From Candidatus Kaiserbacteria bacterium (GTDB lineage: Bacteria > Patescibacteriota > Minisyncoccia > Phycocordibacterales > Phycocordibacteraceae): a DNA stretch of 5,942 nt. The notes beneath the pieces were generated by a model. That model searched no databases and had not been told where the DNA came from. It worked only from the letters and a program-made list of their open reading frames with translations. The position numbers were made by a program, and so were the translations under genes. Shown here one piece after another: positions 1 through 5,745 of this stretch; the first letter of the stretch is position 1, and each line of letters opens with the position of its first letter. Location: positions 1-5,942 of the forward strand of contig QIHK01000056.1 in the NCBI GenBank assembly GCA_003230945.1. The letters are read 5' to 3'.

Positions 1-554
1 AAAGTTATACCAGCTGTACTGGTGATAGAGCTGTCCATACTCTCGCTAAAATTTACAATAAGCTGGTAAATCTTCCCATTTCCATCGCTGTCGTTTGTGG
101 TAGCAGAACTTATAATTGGGGGCGTGTTGTCTATCGTTAAAGAACTAACCGTAGAAAGAACAGTTCCACCAACATCTGCACTGATTGAATAATCACTAGC
201 ATCTTCAACCCCGGCAAGATCTCCTGAATATACAGAAGTAGTATCGAATGTAACTCCAGTTGTGCCAGTGTCAGCAAAAGCTGATGTTATCTGTGTAAGA
301 TTGCTAGCATCTTTTGAGGGAGAGTTATATCTGAAATTCACATTTGTAGAACTACAATCCGTAGCACCAGTATCTGTCCACTTTATTGTTATAGTTCCAT
401 GATGGTGACTGCTCGTCGTCGGTTGTATGATTGTAATAGCACAACTTGGTGGCGTCGTCGCACTGGCAACAGGTGCGAACATTAGGAGAGAGAATAAAGA
501 CACAACACTTACGGAAAACATTTTGCTAAAGTTCACGAGCATTTTTGTATTCAT
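1..554 (-). CDS. Secreted Ig-like surface protein, N-terminal part (runs off the left edge)
   Basis: The reverse strand is open from an ATG at 554 to the window edge, giving 184 residues with no stop. Residues 1-32 form a clear signal peptide: Lys-containing start, hydrophobic stretch (SVSVVSLFSLLMFAPVA) and an ASA cleavage site before TTPPS. The mature part is rich in Ser, Thr and Asp and looks beta-sandwich-like. C38 and C67 could form a disulfide. Residues 141-146 (IDNTPP) begin a second repeat-like domain, followed by DSDGNGKI (155-162), a DxDxNG calcium-loop-like motif, and then a strand ending in NFSESMD. This 'DNTPP - DxDGNGKI - FSE' order is familiar from large, repetitive cell-surface proteins, including those of Patescibacteria; that is family knowledge and not a search result. 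A second ATG at 542 is an alternative start. No Shine-Dalgarno is visible at either. The function is probably surface structure or adhesion, but this is not established. Confidence 0.85.
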   Translation of the reverse strand, partial: MNTKMLVNFSKMFSVSVVSLFSLLMFAPVASATTPPSCAITIIQPTTSSHHHGTITIKWTDTGATDCSSTNVNFRYNSPSKDASNLTQITSAFADTGTTGVTFDTTSVYSGDLAGVEDASDYSISADVGGTVLSTVSSLTIDNTPPIISSATTNDSDGNGKIYQLIVNFSESMDSSITSTAGIT

Positions 555-590
555 ATATTTTGTATGCGCAAAGCGCGGTTACGAGCTAAC

Positions 591-610
591 TAATAGCTAC
601 GTAGCTGTTA
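591..610. repeat. Near-perfect 20-bp palindrome upstream of the surface-protein gene
   Basis: The sequence has a perfect 12-bp core AGCTACGTAGCT (595-606), flanked by TAAT on the left and GTTA on the right. This makes a 20-bp palindrome with one mismatched pair (594/607). It lies about 37 bp upstream of the minus-strand ATG, a position suitable for an operator or a 5' UTR hairpin. It shares the 7-mer TAGCTAC with the palindrome at 787-806. A regulatory role is inferred only from position and symmetry. Confidence 0.5.
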
Positions 611-724
611 TGTGTAATTATTCTTTTGACAAGCCACCCACCCCAAGCGTCGTGGTTAGGTTTATCCTCTACCTCTTATTTATTACTGTCAATACTAGTA
701 AATAATGAGAAGTGTTTTGTAAAT

Positions 725-753
725 TTGACATAATTTGGTTTTTTGAGGATATT
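725..753 (+). promoter_or_regulatory. Sigma-70-type promoter for the carbonic-anhydrase-like gene
   Basis: A perfect -35 box TTGACA (725-730) is followed after 17 bp by GATATT (748-753), a 4/6 match to TATAAT. Transcription would start near 760, leaving a leader of about 120 nt before the ATG at 882. That leader contains the perfect palindrome at 787-806. Spacing and the exact -35 make this the best promoter candidate in the window. Confidence 0.6.
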
Positions 754-786
754 TTTTGTGCAACTATGGATGGATTATGGGAGTGC

Positions 787-806
787 CTTCAAGTAGCTAC
801 TTGAAG
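787..806. repeat. Perfect 20-bp palindrome in the leader of the carbonic-anhydrase-like gene
   Basis: CTTCAAGTAG is followed directly by its reverse complement CTACTTGAAG. In RNA it could fold as an 8-bp stem with an AGCT loop. It lies about 27 bp downstream of the predicted start of transcription. There is no following U-run, so it is not a terminator by itself. An operator for a dimeric repressor or a leader hairpin affecting translation or mRNA stability are both possible. It shares TAGCTAC with the palindrome at 591-610. Confidence 0.6.
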
Positions 807-869
807 AGTAACTAGCACAGGAGTATCATGCCTCTGGAATGTAAGACAGATACAAACAACAATCGAAAC

Positions 870-876
870 AAGGAGG
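870..876 (+). promoter_or_regulatory. Strong Shine-Dalgarno deciding the start at 882
   Basis: AAGGAGG stands 5 nt before the ATG at 882. It is the best ribosome binding site in the window and favours 882 as the start. The in-frame upstream ATG at 828 has only AGGAG, at a tight 4-nt spacing. Confidence 0.75.
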
Positions 877-881
877 AATAT

Positions 882-1628
882 ATGAACAAAATTGAACAAG
901 AATGGAATAGCACTCACGAATGTATGCAGTCTATCCGTGCTGATGGAGGGTTCTCTGTGTTTGCCCTGAAAAACCAAAATGAAGTGGGGAATATGACTTT
1001 GCACGAGCGCGACTGTGTGTGTTGCATGGACGGTCGTGTCGCTCCTTTTAAGAATGCTGTTGCCATTGCTGGATCGGGACTTCTTGTAAAAGATGACCCT
1101 GTCGCTCGTGACCTTTTGGTAGAAAAACTACTCTCACAAGGCGTGCAGAAAGTTTTTTTGCACGAAGATTGTGGCGCTGTTGGTCTCTATTCACTTGAAA
1201 AAGGAATCTCACGAGAACATGCTGAAAAAGATGCTTCGGCATGGGCAGAAGAATTAAGTGGCTTACTTAAAGGGAATACACACCCAGAAACATTATCGGT
1301 CACGTTAGATTTCCATAATGAGCAATGCGTATATCTGACTTTTCTTGATAGATTTTCTCTTCAAGATATACAGGCGTTTCCAACTGGTTTCCAAGTGAGT
1401 GGATCGGTAGTTTCTTTTGATGATGCACTTGCACAAGTAGGAGTGGCAATTGATATTGCTCTTGGTGACCACGGTTTTGGTGATAGATTTACTCAAAAAG
1501 ATCCATTTACTGTGGTGATTGTTGCAAAGAACAAAGAAGAATTACAAAAAATACAAAGTAATCAAAATCTCATACAATTGATTAAAAAATATAACGGACG
1601 AGTGATGATTGATGGATTTGTTGTATAG
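882..1628 (+). CDS. Beta-carbonic-anhydrase-like zinc protein
   Basis: The 248-residue soluble protein carries the two halves of the beta-carbonic anhydrase zinc site. These are CMDGR (C48, D50, R52, matching CxDxR) and HEDCG (H94, C97, matching HxxCG). Between them, AIAGSGLLVKDD (61-72) corresponds to the family's NAGG-(V)VTDD segment. By family knowledge, Cys48, His94 and Cys97 would bind zinc and Asp50-Arg52 would form the gating dyad, for reversible CO2 hydration in the cytoplasm. Oddities: C48 to H94 is 46 residues, shorter than the roughly 55 I expect in classical enzymes. C45, C47 and C48 form a CxCC cluster. About 150 residues follow the zinc site, more than in a minimal enzyme, including a GDHGFGDRF stretch (195-203) that I do not recognise. 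Residues 1-40 are poorly conserved-looking. The gene appears monocistronic, with its own promoter and terminator. Carbonic anhydrase activity is likely but unproven; it may be a divergent paralogue. An in-frame start at 828 would add 18 residues. Confidence 0.8.
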   Translation: MNKIEQEWNSTHECMQSIRADGGFSVFALKNQNEVGNMTLHERDCVCCMDGRVAPFKNAVAIAGSGLLVKDDPVARDLLVEKLLSQGVQKVFLHEDCGAVGLYSLEKGISREHAEKDASAWAEELSGLLKGNTHPETLSVTLDFHNEQCVYLTFLDRFSLQDIQAFPTGFQVSGSVVSFDDALAQVGVAIDIALGDHGFGDRFTQKDPFTVVIVAKNKEELQKIQSNQNLIQLIKKYNGRVMIDGFVV

Positions 1629-1644
1629 GAATAGTTATTTATTT

Positions 1645-1674
1645 AGAGACGGCCAAAACGGCCGTCTCTTTTTT
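1645..1674 (+). terminator. Intrinsic (Rho-independent) terminator of the carbonic-anhydrase-like gene
   Basis: A perfect 10-bp stem, AGAGACGGCC (1645-1654) pairing with GGCCGTCTCT (1660-1669), closes a 5-nt AAAAC loop. A T-run through 1674 follows directly. It starts 16 nt after the TAG stop at 1628. Its GC-rich stem in AT-rich surroundings makes this a confident call. Confidence 0.95.
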
Positions 1675-1713
1675 ATATCTACTGGGAAGGGTAGACCGAT
1701 AGGAAAGTATCTA

Positions 1714-1753
1714 TCTACTATTATTATTTCTAATAGTAGAGGTATACTATACT
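1714..1753 (+). promoter_or_regulatory. Inverted repeat and -10-like element upstream of the hypothetical gene
   Basis: TCTACTATTA (1714-1723) and TAATAGTAGA (1731-1740) are perfect 10-bp inverted arms around a 7-nt TTATTTC spacer. Immediately downstream is GTATACTATAC (1742-1752), itself an odd-centred palindrome. It contains TATACT, a 5/6 match to the -10 consensus, at 1743-1748 and again at 1748-1753. No good -35 lies 16-18 bp upstream: the inverted repeat occupies that space. Transcription would start near 1755-1760, giving a very short leader before the ATG at 1776. A repressor or activator site overlapping a promoter is a reasonable inference; the low GC content weakens it. Confidence 0.4.
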
Positions 1754-1775
1754 TATATAAAGTAAACATTAAAGT

Positions 1776-2921
1776 ATGGCTTCATTTGAAAACAAACCCA
1801 ACTTGAAAGGCACACAAAATGAAAAGCTGGCTGATGAAAAATCAGAAACTTCTTTACTCAAAGAAGTTTCTGAAGAAGTAAACACTGCTGACCAAGGAAT
1901 TGTCAATAAAATTCGGGCATGGATTAACAGCAATGTCCAAGAATCAAATTTTCCGACAAAAGAAGGATTGGGGTACGAAAGTACTATGGGAATTTATGGT
2001 GGCAAGCTGGTAAATGATGCAGACGGAAAATTGGTTTACGACACAAGAGGATTTTGGTCCAAAATAGATCAATGGGGAGATCGCATACTTCGTAGCTTTG
2101 ATGAACATCACGCGAAAAAACCAGGGGCGATGTTTCTGCGTCGTCCAGGTGCTTTTTTGAAGCTCTTACCATTCATCGTAGATTCAAAACGTTATAGAGG
2201 CACTCCGGAGCAAACGATGGACAATGTCCGACGACTTGGACTCACAGACTATTATGGAGCTCATCCATCGGGAATTGAAATTAAACAACCGAGTTTATTT
2301 TCTCATTCCATAGGAATGCAGGACATCTTTAGACAAGACCAAATTAACCATCCTTCTATTAATGATATCAATCGTTTTGATGCATTAGGCACAGCAACAG
2401 ATTATATGCGTCACCTGCATGAGACTGCTGGTGCTATTGCTGAGGGCAATGTGTACTCTTTTCTCTTCACAGAAAATAAACAAGACGAGGTCGGAAAGCC
2501 AATCATCACCATTCCTACCGAAATTTATAATCCTGAAAAACAAATTTCTGATATTGAAAAAAAGGCTACCGATTTACTTGATCTTTTCGCAAGTGTCGCA
2601 ACCGAAGAATATCGCCGTTCCAAAGATTGGCAAAATATCCGAAAGGCATTTGATGTGATACTCAATCACTATCAGGACAAGAAAATAATCGCTTTAGTGG
2701 CTTCGTATGTGAAGCGTGGCAGATTGACGCTTCCAGGAGATATTGAGGGGCGTGATTCTGAAACATCACCAACCTATCGTGCTACTCATCATATATTTGC
2801 AGCGCATAACACTCAAAGACTCTCCGTTAAAAATTCAGAAATTACCCCCCAGATTAGACGTGAAATCATAGACTCCTGTCAAAATTATTTAGATAATGCC
2901 AGTGAAGAACCACCACATTAA
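1776..2921 (+). CDS. Hypothetical protein, 381 residues, Patescibacteria-type
   Basis: I do not recognise a named family. No signal peptide or membrane segment is evident. Residues 1-45 are charged and probably flexible (LKEVSEEVN and similar). Residues 85-140 are rich in aromatic and basic residues (GFWSKIDQWGDRI; MFLRRPGAFLKLLPF). A conserved-looking core at 205-320 contains DYMRHLHETAGAIAEGN (209-225), PIITIPTEIYNP (242-253), ATDLLDLFASVATEEYRRS (264-282) and VASYVKRGRLTLPGD (308-322). The order 'LH..GA.GE - IP..YN - KATDLLD - EE.RRS.DW - KRGRLTLPG' faintly recalls the post-catalytic part of ABC1/APH-like kinase folds. No HGDL-type catalytic loop or DFG is visible, so no kinase function is assigned. 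The start is the first ATG of the frame, with no Shine-Dalgarno. The gene follows the upstream terminator and so is probably transcribed separately. Confidence 0.8.
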   Translation: MASFENKPNLKGTQNEKLADEKSETSLLKEVSEEVNTADQGIVNKIRAWINSNVQESNFPTKEGLGYESTMGIYGGKLVNDADGKLVYDTRGFWSKIDQWGDRILRSFDEHHAKKPGAMFLRRPGAFLKLLPFIVDSKRYRGTPEQTMDNVRRLGLTDYYGAHPSGIEIKQPSLFSHSIGMQDIFRQDQINHPSINDINRFDALGTATDYMRHLHETAGAIAEGNVYSFLFTENKQDEVGKPIITIPTEIYNPEKQISDIEKKATDLLDLFASVATEEYRRSKDWQNIRKAFDVILNHYQDKKIIALVASYVKRGRLTLPGDIEGRDSETSPTYRATHHIFAAHNTQRLSVKNSEITPQIRREIIDSCQNYLDNASEEPPH

Positions 2922-3235
2922 TTCCAATTGTACTTATCTTCAAAATATGTTCAGAGTAAATAAAATGTTGTTTTTTATTTTGAATGAAAAAGGAGTGGAT
3001 AAAAGTATTGTATCCTTCTTAAGAAGGATACCTACCGATTTTACTTATGTCTTCTTGCGTTCTTCGTTTTTTAACGAACTCCGTCTTTTCCCTATGAGCA
3101 TATATGGACTTTCGCTATAAAATTGTTCTTGTAAATCAGAGCAAATGTTCATTTGTGAAGAAAGGTATCTAATTCTATTTTTTTCTCCCTAATGTTGTTT
3201 TGATGAGTTATTCTTTATTTTTTCTAAAATAGTTT
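2922..3235. other. Convergent intergenic region, 314 bp
   Basis: This gap separates the ends of the converging hypothetical gene and the metal operon. Its main feature is the perfect palindrome at 3010-3031. A smaller hairpin TTCGTT-TTTT-AACGAA lies at 3063-3078. An AAGGAG sequence occurs at 2989-2994, without a convincing gene behind it. No hairpin with an adjacent T-run was found on either strand, so termination of both flanking genes is unexplained unless the palindrome does it. Short frames on both strands here (plus, ending at 3120; minus, 3152-3045) were considered and not called. Confidence 0.55.
3010..3031. repeat. Perfect 22-bp palindrome between convergent genes
   Basis: The left half GTATCCTTCTT (3010-3020) is followed directly by its exact reverse complement (3021-3031). 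As RNA it would form a 9-bp stem with a TTAA loop from either strand. Placed between two gene ends facing each other, it could act as a bidirectional termination or mRNA-end hairpin. Neither flank has a strong T-run: plus continues CTACCGATTTTA and minus AATACTTTTA. Confidence 0.6.
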
Positions 3236-3760
3236 TTAATTATTTGTATAAAGCTCGCATACTCCGCGTTGTGCAAACACTACCTGCCGCGCGTTTTGCC
3301 ACAGTGAATATATTAGGATAAGTACGGCAATAGTAAAAATTTGAGTTTCGTAGGTGGCGATAAATCCTTGGACAAAACCGCTTATACCAAAGATAAATGG
3401 AAAGAATCCGGCAAGAAGCGCGGCGAGTGTGGGTAAAAGTGGTGAGCAACACAAAAGTGGTGGAATAATACTGCCTAAAAAACTACCTACTGTGGAAGAG
3501 TTTCCTCTGCTTTGTTTCTTTTGAAACGCATACACTGCAAATGGAAGAATGAGAGATAAAAGTATTGCGAACAAAAATGCAAAGACTGCTAATTCTGGCG
3601 TGATAAATTGCAATGACACCATGCCAATTCTTCCGCCTGTGTATGTTGCGGGGAGGATAAATAAATACGCAACGAAAAATACAATAAATGTTAAAAATGC
3701 GGAGACTCGGTATCTTGATGATTTAAATACAACACGGAACGCTTTATTGAAATAGTTCAT
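3236..3760 (-). CDS. MerT-like membrane transporter with an extra N-terminal membrane region
   Basis: This 174-residue integral membrane protein is the last gene of the operon. Likely membrane segments are about 20-38, 55-79, 93-128 (possibly a hairpin) and 139-155. The C-terminal half follows the MerT layout: a vicinal Cys pair in a membrane segment (LLCCSPLLP, C104-C105), GISGFVQG (125-132, compare MerT GFSG-WIG), an acidic loop TYETQIF (136-142, compare EPYRPIF), a further membrane segment, then a basic loop ending in GVC (C168, compare MerT GEVC). In MerT the membrane Cys pair accepts Hg(II) and the loop cysteines pass it to MerA; the same role is inferred here. Differences: MerT starts at the CC segment and has another membrane segment after the loop, whereas here two segments precede and the protein ends six residues after C168. 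A CcdA/DsbD-like reading of CCSPLLP was considered. The start is 12 nt after the thioredoxin gene's stop, with no clear Shine-Dalgarno. Confidence 0.75.
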   Translation of the reverse strand: MNYFNKAFRVVFKSSRYRVSAFLTFIVFFVAYLFILPATYTGGRIGMVSLQFITPELAVFAFLFAILLSLILPFAVYAFQKKQSRGNSSTVGSFLGSIIPPLLCCSPLLPTLAALLAGFFPFIFGISGFVQGFIATYETQIFTIAVLILIYSLWQNARQVVFAQRGVCELYTNN

Positions 3761-3772
3761 AAATGAAGCGCC

Positions 3773-4321
3773 TTAATTTTGTGCGAATGTGAGTATGTCA
3801 CTAATGGTTGCTGCCGGAGCATCATTGACTTCTCGTATCACGCCACTTTTATCAATCAAAAAATAAATATCCGGATAGTTTCGAGGATTATATACTTGTG
3901 TCGATTGTTTCGTTAGGTTACCCAAATGCCAATTCTTTGAAAGCAGTACCGCTGGTGCAGATTGTGACACGAATTCTTTTATTGACGGACCCGGGTAGCC
4001 GGCATTGCCATAGGTTTTGAGTACTAAAATAGTGAGATCACCCAGCTTATTTTTATTTTGTGAAAGCACTCGTGCTCCTTCGGAACAACTTGAACACCAG
4101 GTTGCCACAAGCCATAGCATTACTTTCTTTCCTTTGAAGTCTGAGAGATTTTCCGTCGCTCCGCTTATATCATTGAACGATGCTGGTGGGGCAGGCGCGT
4201 TTACTGCCACTTTCTCCTGCGAAGAAACTGTTGCTGTGTTTAGTTGTTTGCTTGAGGCAAACCATACAACTCCACCAACAAGCACCACAATACTCACAAA
4301 ACCAATAAGGGTATTTTTCAT
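3773..4321 (-). CDS. Membrane-anchored TlpA/ResA-like thioredoxin-fold protein
   Basis: The 182-residue protein has one N-terminal hydrophobic segment (about 5-21) that acts as an anchor or uncleaved signal. A Pro/Ala linker (40-48) follows, then a thioredoxin domain. The active site is WCSSC (W75, C76, C79) after the strand VMLWLVAT, and NYPDIYFLID (148-157) carries the expected cis-Pro (P150) and the following strand. This matches TlpA/ResA proteins, which reduce or exchange thiols outside the membrane; the domain would face the exterior. Its place between merA and the MerT-like gene suggests that it keeps the transporter's cysteines reduced or carries Hg(II) with its CxxC, taking the part of MerP. 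I chose the ATG at 4321, 2 nt after the merA stop. A TTG at 4336 would add five residues and overlap merA by 13 nt. Confidence 0.88.
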   Translation of the reverse strand: MKNTLIGFVSIVVLVGGVVWFASSKQLNTATVSSQEKVAVNAPAPPASFNDISGATENLSDFKGKKVMLWLVATWCSSCSEGARVLSQNKNKLGDLTILVLKTYGNAGYPGPSIKEFVSQSAPAVLLSKNWHLGNLTKQSTQVYNPRNYPDIYFLIDKSGVIREVNDAPAATISDILTFAQN

Positions 4322-4323
4322 AA

Positions 4324-5727
4324 CTAGATACAGCAACTCAGTTGTGAGAGATCTTTTGTAAAGGAAAGTGCAGCGTATTTGATTGCTTCAGAGAGAGTAG
4401 GGAATACCGGCTCCATAGAAAGCACGTCTTCGATGGTATTTTTATTTTTGATAAGTGTCGTCGCACCCATGATGAGATCTGCAGCATTTGGAGCAAGAAT
4501 ATGTACTCCAACGATAACATGTGTTTTTGGATCGATACCCATTTTAATAAATCCCTCAGTTCTACGAATAATGCCTGCCTTTGGTATTTGAGTGAAAGGA
4601 ACGGTACGGCACGCGCACACTCCTGTTTCCTTCATTTGTTCATCTTCTGTAACGCCGACACTCGCATAACCCGGATCAGTGAAAATTGCATACGGTACGG
4701 TGCGGTAATCAATAGTGTCTTTTTTCCCTTCGATGATATTTTCAACGACAAGCGTTCCTTCGTGCCCGGCAGTTGTCTCCAAGCGCATAGGTAAATTGGT
4801 AACGTCACCCACAGCAAATACATGCGATACATTTGTTTGAAACGTTTTAGTGACAATGACTGCTTTCTTTTCGTTTGTAGCGACGCCTGGGAGCTCAAGA
4901 TGCAAATCAACAGTGTTTGGAGTTTTCCCCGCGGCGAGCAAAATAGCGTCAGTGGTTATTTCCTCAGTATGTTCTCCAACGGTATAGCTCAAAACTTTTC
5001 TGCCATGTTCTATACGGGCGCTCTTCACCGAAACATTTGTCTTGATAACGATACCTTCTTTTTCTAAAGATGAGACAAGTTGATCTATGAGTTCTTTTTC
5101 ACCATGAGGGAAAATCCGTTCATTACGCTGTAGTATTGTTACTTTCGTGCCAAATCGTGCGTATACCTGTGCAAGTTCAAGCGCGACGGGTCCGCCACCG
5201 ACACAGACCATCTCTTTTGGAAGTTCTTTCAGTTTAAGCGCTTCGATGTGAGTGAGATAGCCAACCTCACGAATCCCTTCTATCGGTGGCACAATTGCCG
5301 TGGAACCGGTTGCAATGATGAAATGGTCAGCAGAAAGAGTCTCACCATTGACGGTAATTTCTTTCTTGGCACTAAAGGTCGCTTTACCTTCTATATAGGT
5401 TACATGCGAAAGGCGGGGAAGTACTTTCTCATATTTTTCCGCGCGGAAATTTTCTACGATAGAAAGTTCATCCTCTACTACTTTTTTAAAATCGGTATTC
5501 GTCACGGAAGTTTCTATTCCAGGAATGCCATGAGTGCGTGTTTGATGGAGTACTTCAGCGGCATGCAGAAGGACTTTTGATGGTACACAACCCACATTGA
5601 CACACGTGCCACCCGCCGGCAGTCCGTAGTTAATGATTGCAGTACTCGTACCGAGCTCGTTTGCTTTAATGGCCGCTGCGAACGCTCCCGCTCCACCCCC
5701 TATGATAATGACATCAAATTTTTTCAT
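4324..5727 (-). CDS. merA: Mercuric reductase (MerA catalytic core, no NmerA domain)
   Basis: The 467-residue flavoprotein disulfide reductase would reduce Hg(II) to Hg(0) with NAD(P)H in the cytoplasm. The FAD site is GGGAGAFAAA (10-19), the redox disulfide is in GGTCVNVGCVPSK (C42, C47), the NAD(P) site is VGGGPVALELAQ (176-187) and the second FAD motif is FAVGD (304-308). What separates MerA from lipoamide dehydrogenase or glutathione reductase is the C-terminal QLSCCI (C465-C466), matching the QLSCCAG end of Tn501 MerA, and CVNVGCVPSK itself. Y157 in GYLTHIEAL aligns with the first active-site Tyr of MerA (264 in Bacillus numbering). F442 in VFPTLSEAIK stands where the second (605) is expected, and the local FPTLSE resembles the HPTLSE of lipoamide dehydrogenase. 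The N-terminal heavy-metal-associated domain is absent, as in many MerA proteins. The start ATG lies 18 nt after the methyltransferase stop in AT-rich DNA without a Shine-Dalgarno. Another soft metal or thiol substrate cannot be excluded. Confidence 0.88.
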   Translation of the reverse strand: MKKFDVIIIGGGAGAFAAAIKANELGTSTAIINYGLPAGGTCVNVGCVPSKVLLHAAEVLHQTRTHGIPGIETSVTNTDFKKVVEDELSIVENFRAEKYEKVLPRLSHVTYIEGKATFSAKKEITVNGETLSADHFIIATGSTAIVPPIEGIREVGYLTHIEALKLKELPKEMVCVGGGPVALELAQVYARFGTKVTILQRNERIFPHGEKELIDQLVSSLEKEGIVIKTNVSVKSARIEHGRKVLSYTVGEHTEEITTDAILLAAGKTPNTVDLHLELPGVATNEKKAVIVTKTFQTNVSHVFAVGDVTNLPMRLETTAGHEGTLVVENIIEGKKDTIDYRTVPYAIFTDPGYASVGVTEDEQMKETGVCACRTVPFTQIPKAGIIRRTEGFIKMGIDPKTHVIVGVHILAPNAADLIMGATTLIKNKNTIEDVLSMEPVFPTLSEAIKYAALSFTKDLSQLSCCI

Positions 5728-5745
5728 AATTTATAAAGTTAATTT

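Larger units (their letters stand above)
555..881. other. Divergent intergenic region between the surface protein and the carbonic-anhydrase-like gene
   Basis: No convincing gene lies here. It holds a plus-strand promoter (725-753), a near-perfect palindrome (591-610), a perfect palindrome (787-806), and two in-frame ATGs (828, 882) that each have a Shine-Dalgarno. Two further TTGACA boxes occur: one on the plus strand at 626-631 without a good -10, and one on the minus strand at 692-687, where the nearest -10-like hexamer (GATAAA, 666-661) is 20 bp away. The minus-strand promoter of the surface-protein gene is therefore not securely placed. A short GCGC-AAA-GCGC inverted repeat lies near 566-576, just upstream of the surface-protein start. 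Confidence 0.6.

Noticed and set aside
427..705. Plus-strand open frame of 92 codons
   Set aside because: It lies antisense to the signal peptide and first domain of the surface protein, has no Shine-Dalgarno, and its product looks like noise.
828..881. Upstream ATG at 828 as the main start of the carbonic-anhydrase-like gene
   Set aside because: The Shine-Dalgarno at 882 is stronger and better spaced; the extra 18 residues look like translated leader. Kept as an alternative.
2896..3120. Plus-strand frame of 74 codons in the convergent gap, with an internal GTG start at 2993 overlapping AAGGAG
   Set aside because: It overlaps the end of the preceding gene, spans the palindrome, and has no recognisable motif. 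The AAGGAG touches the GTG, leaving no spacing.
3045..3152. Minus-strand frame of 35 residues with a basic tail (GKRRSSLKNEERKKT)
   Set aside because: It has no Shine-Dalgarno and no homology that I recognise, and is short enough to arise by chance in AT-rich DNA.
3236..3760. CcdA/DsbD-like thiol transporter reading based on CCSPLLPTLAALLAG
   Set aside because: The later GISG, QIF membrane segment and GVC loop fit MerT better, as does the neighbouring merA. It remains the main alternative given the thioredoxin partner.
4322..4336. TTG start at 4336 for the thioredoxin gene
   Set aside because: The ATG at 4321 is a better codon, avoids overlap with merA, and gives a normal MKN signal-anchor start.
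4017..4361. Plus-strand frame of 114 codons
   Set aside because: Antisense to the thioredoxin gene, whose motifs are unambiguous; it has no features of its own.
4324..5727. Dihydrolipoamide dehydrogenase or glutathione reductase identity
   Set aside because: The C-terminal QLSCC pair and CVNVGCVPSK point to MerA, and the HPTLSE catalytic His is Phe here. No pyruvate or 2-oxoacid dehydrogenase genes are adjacent.
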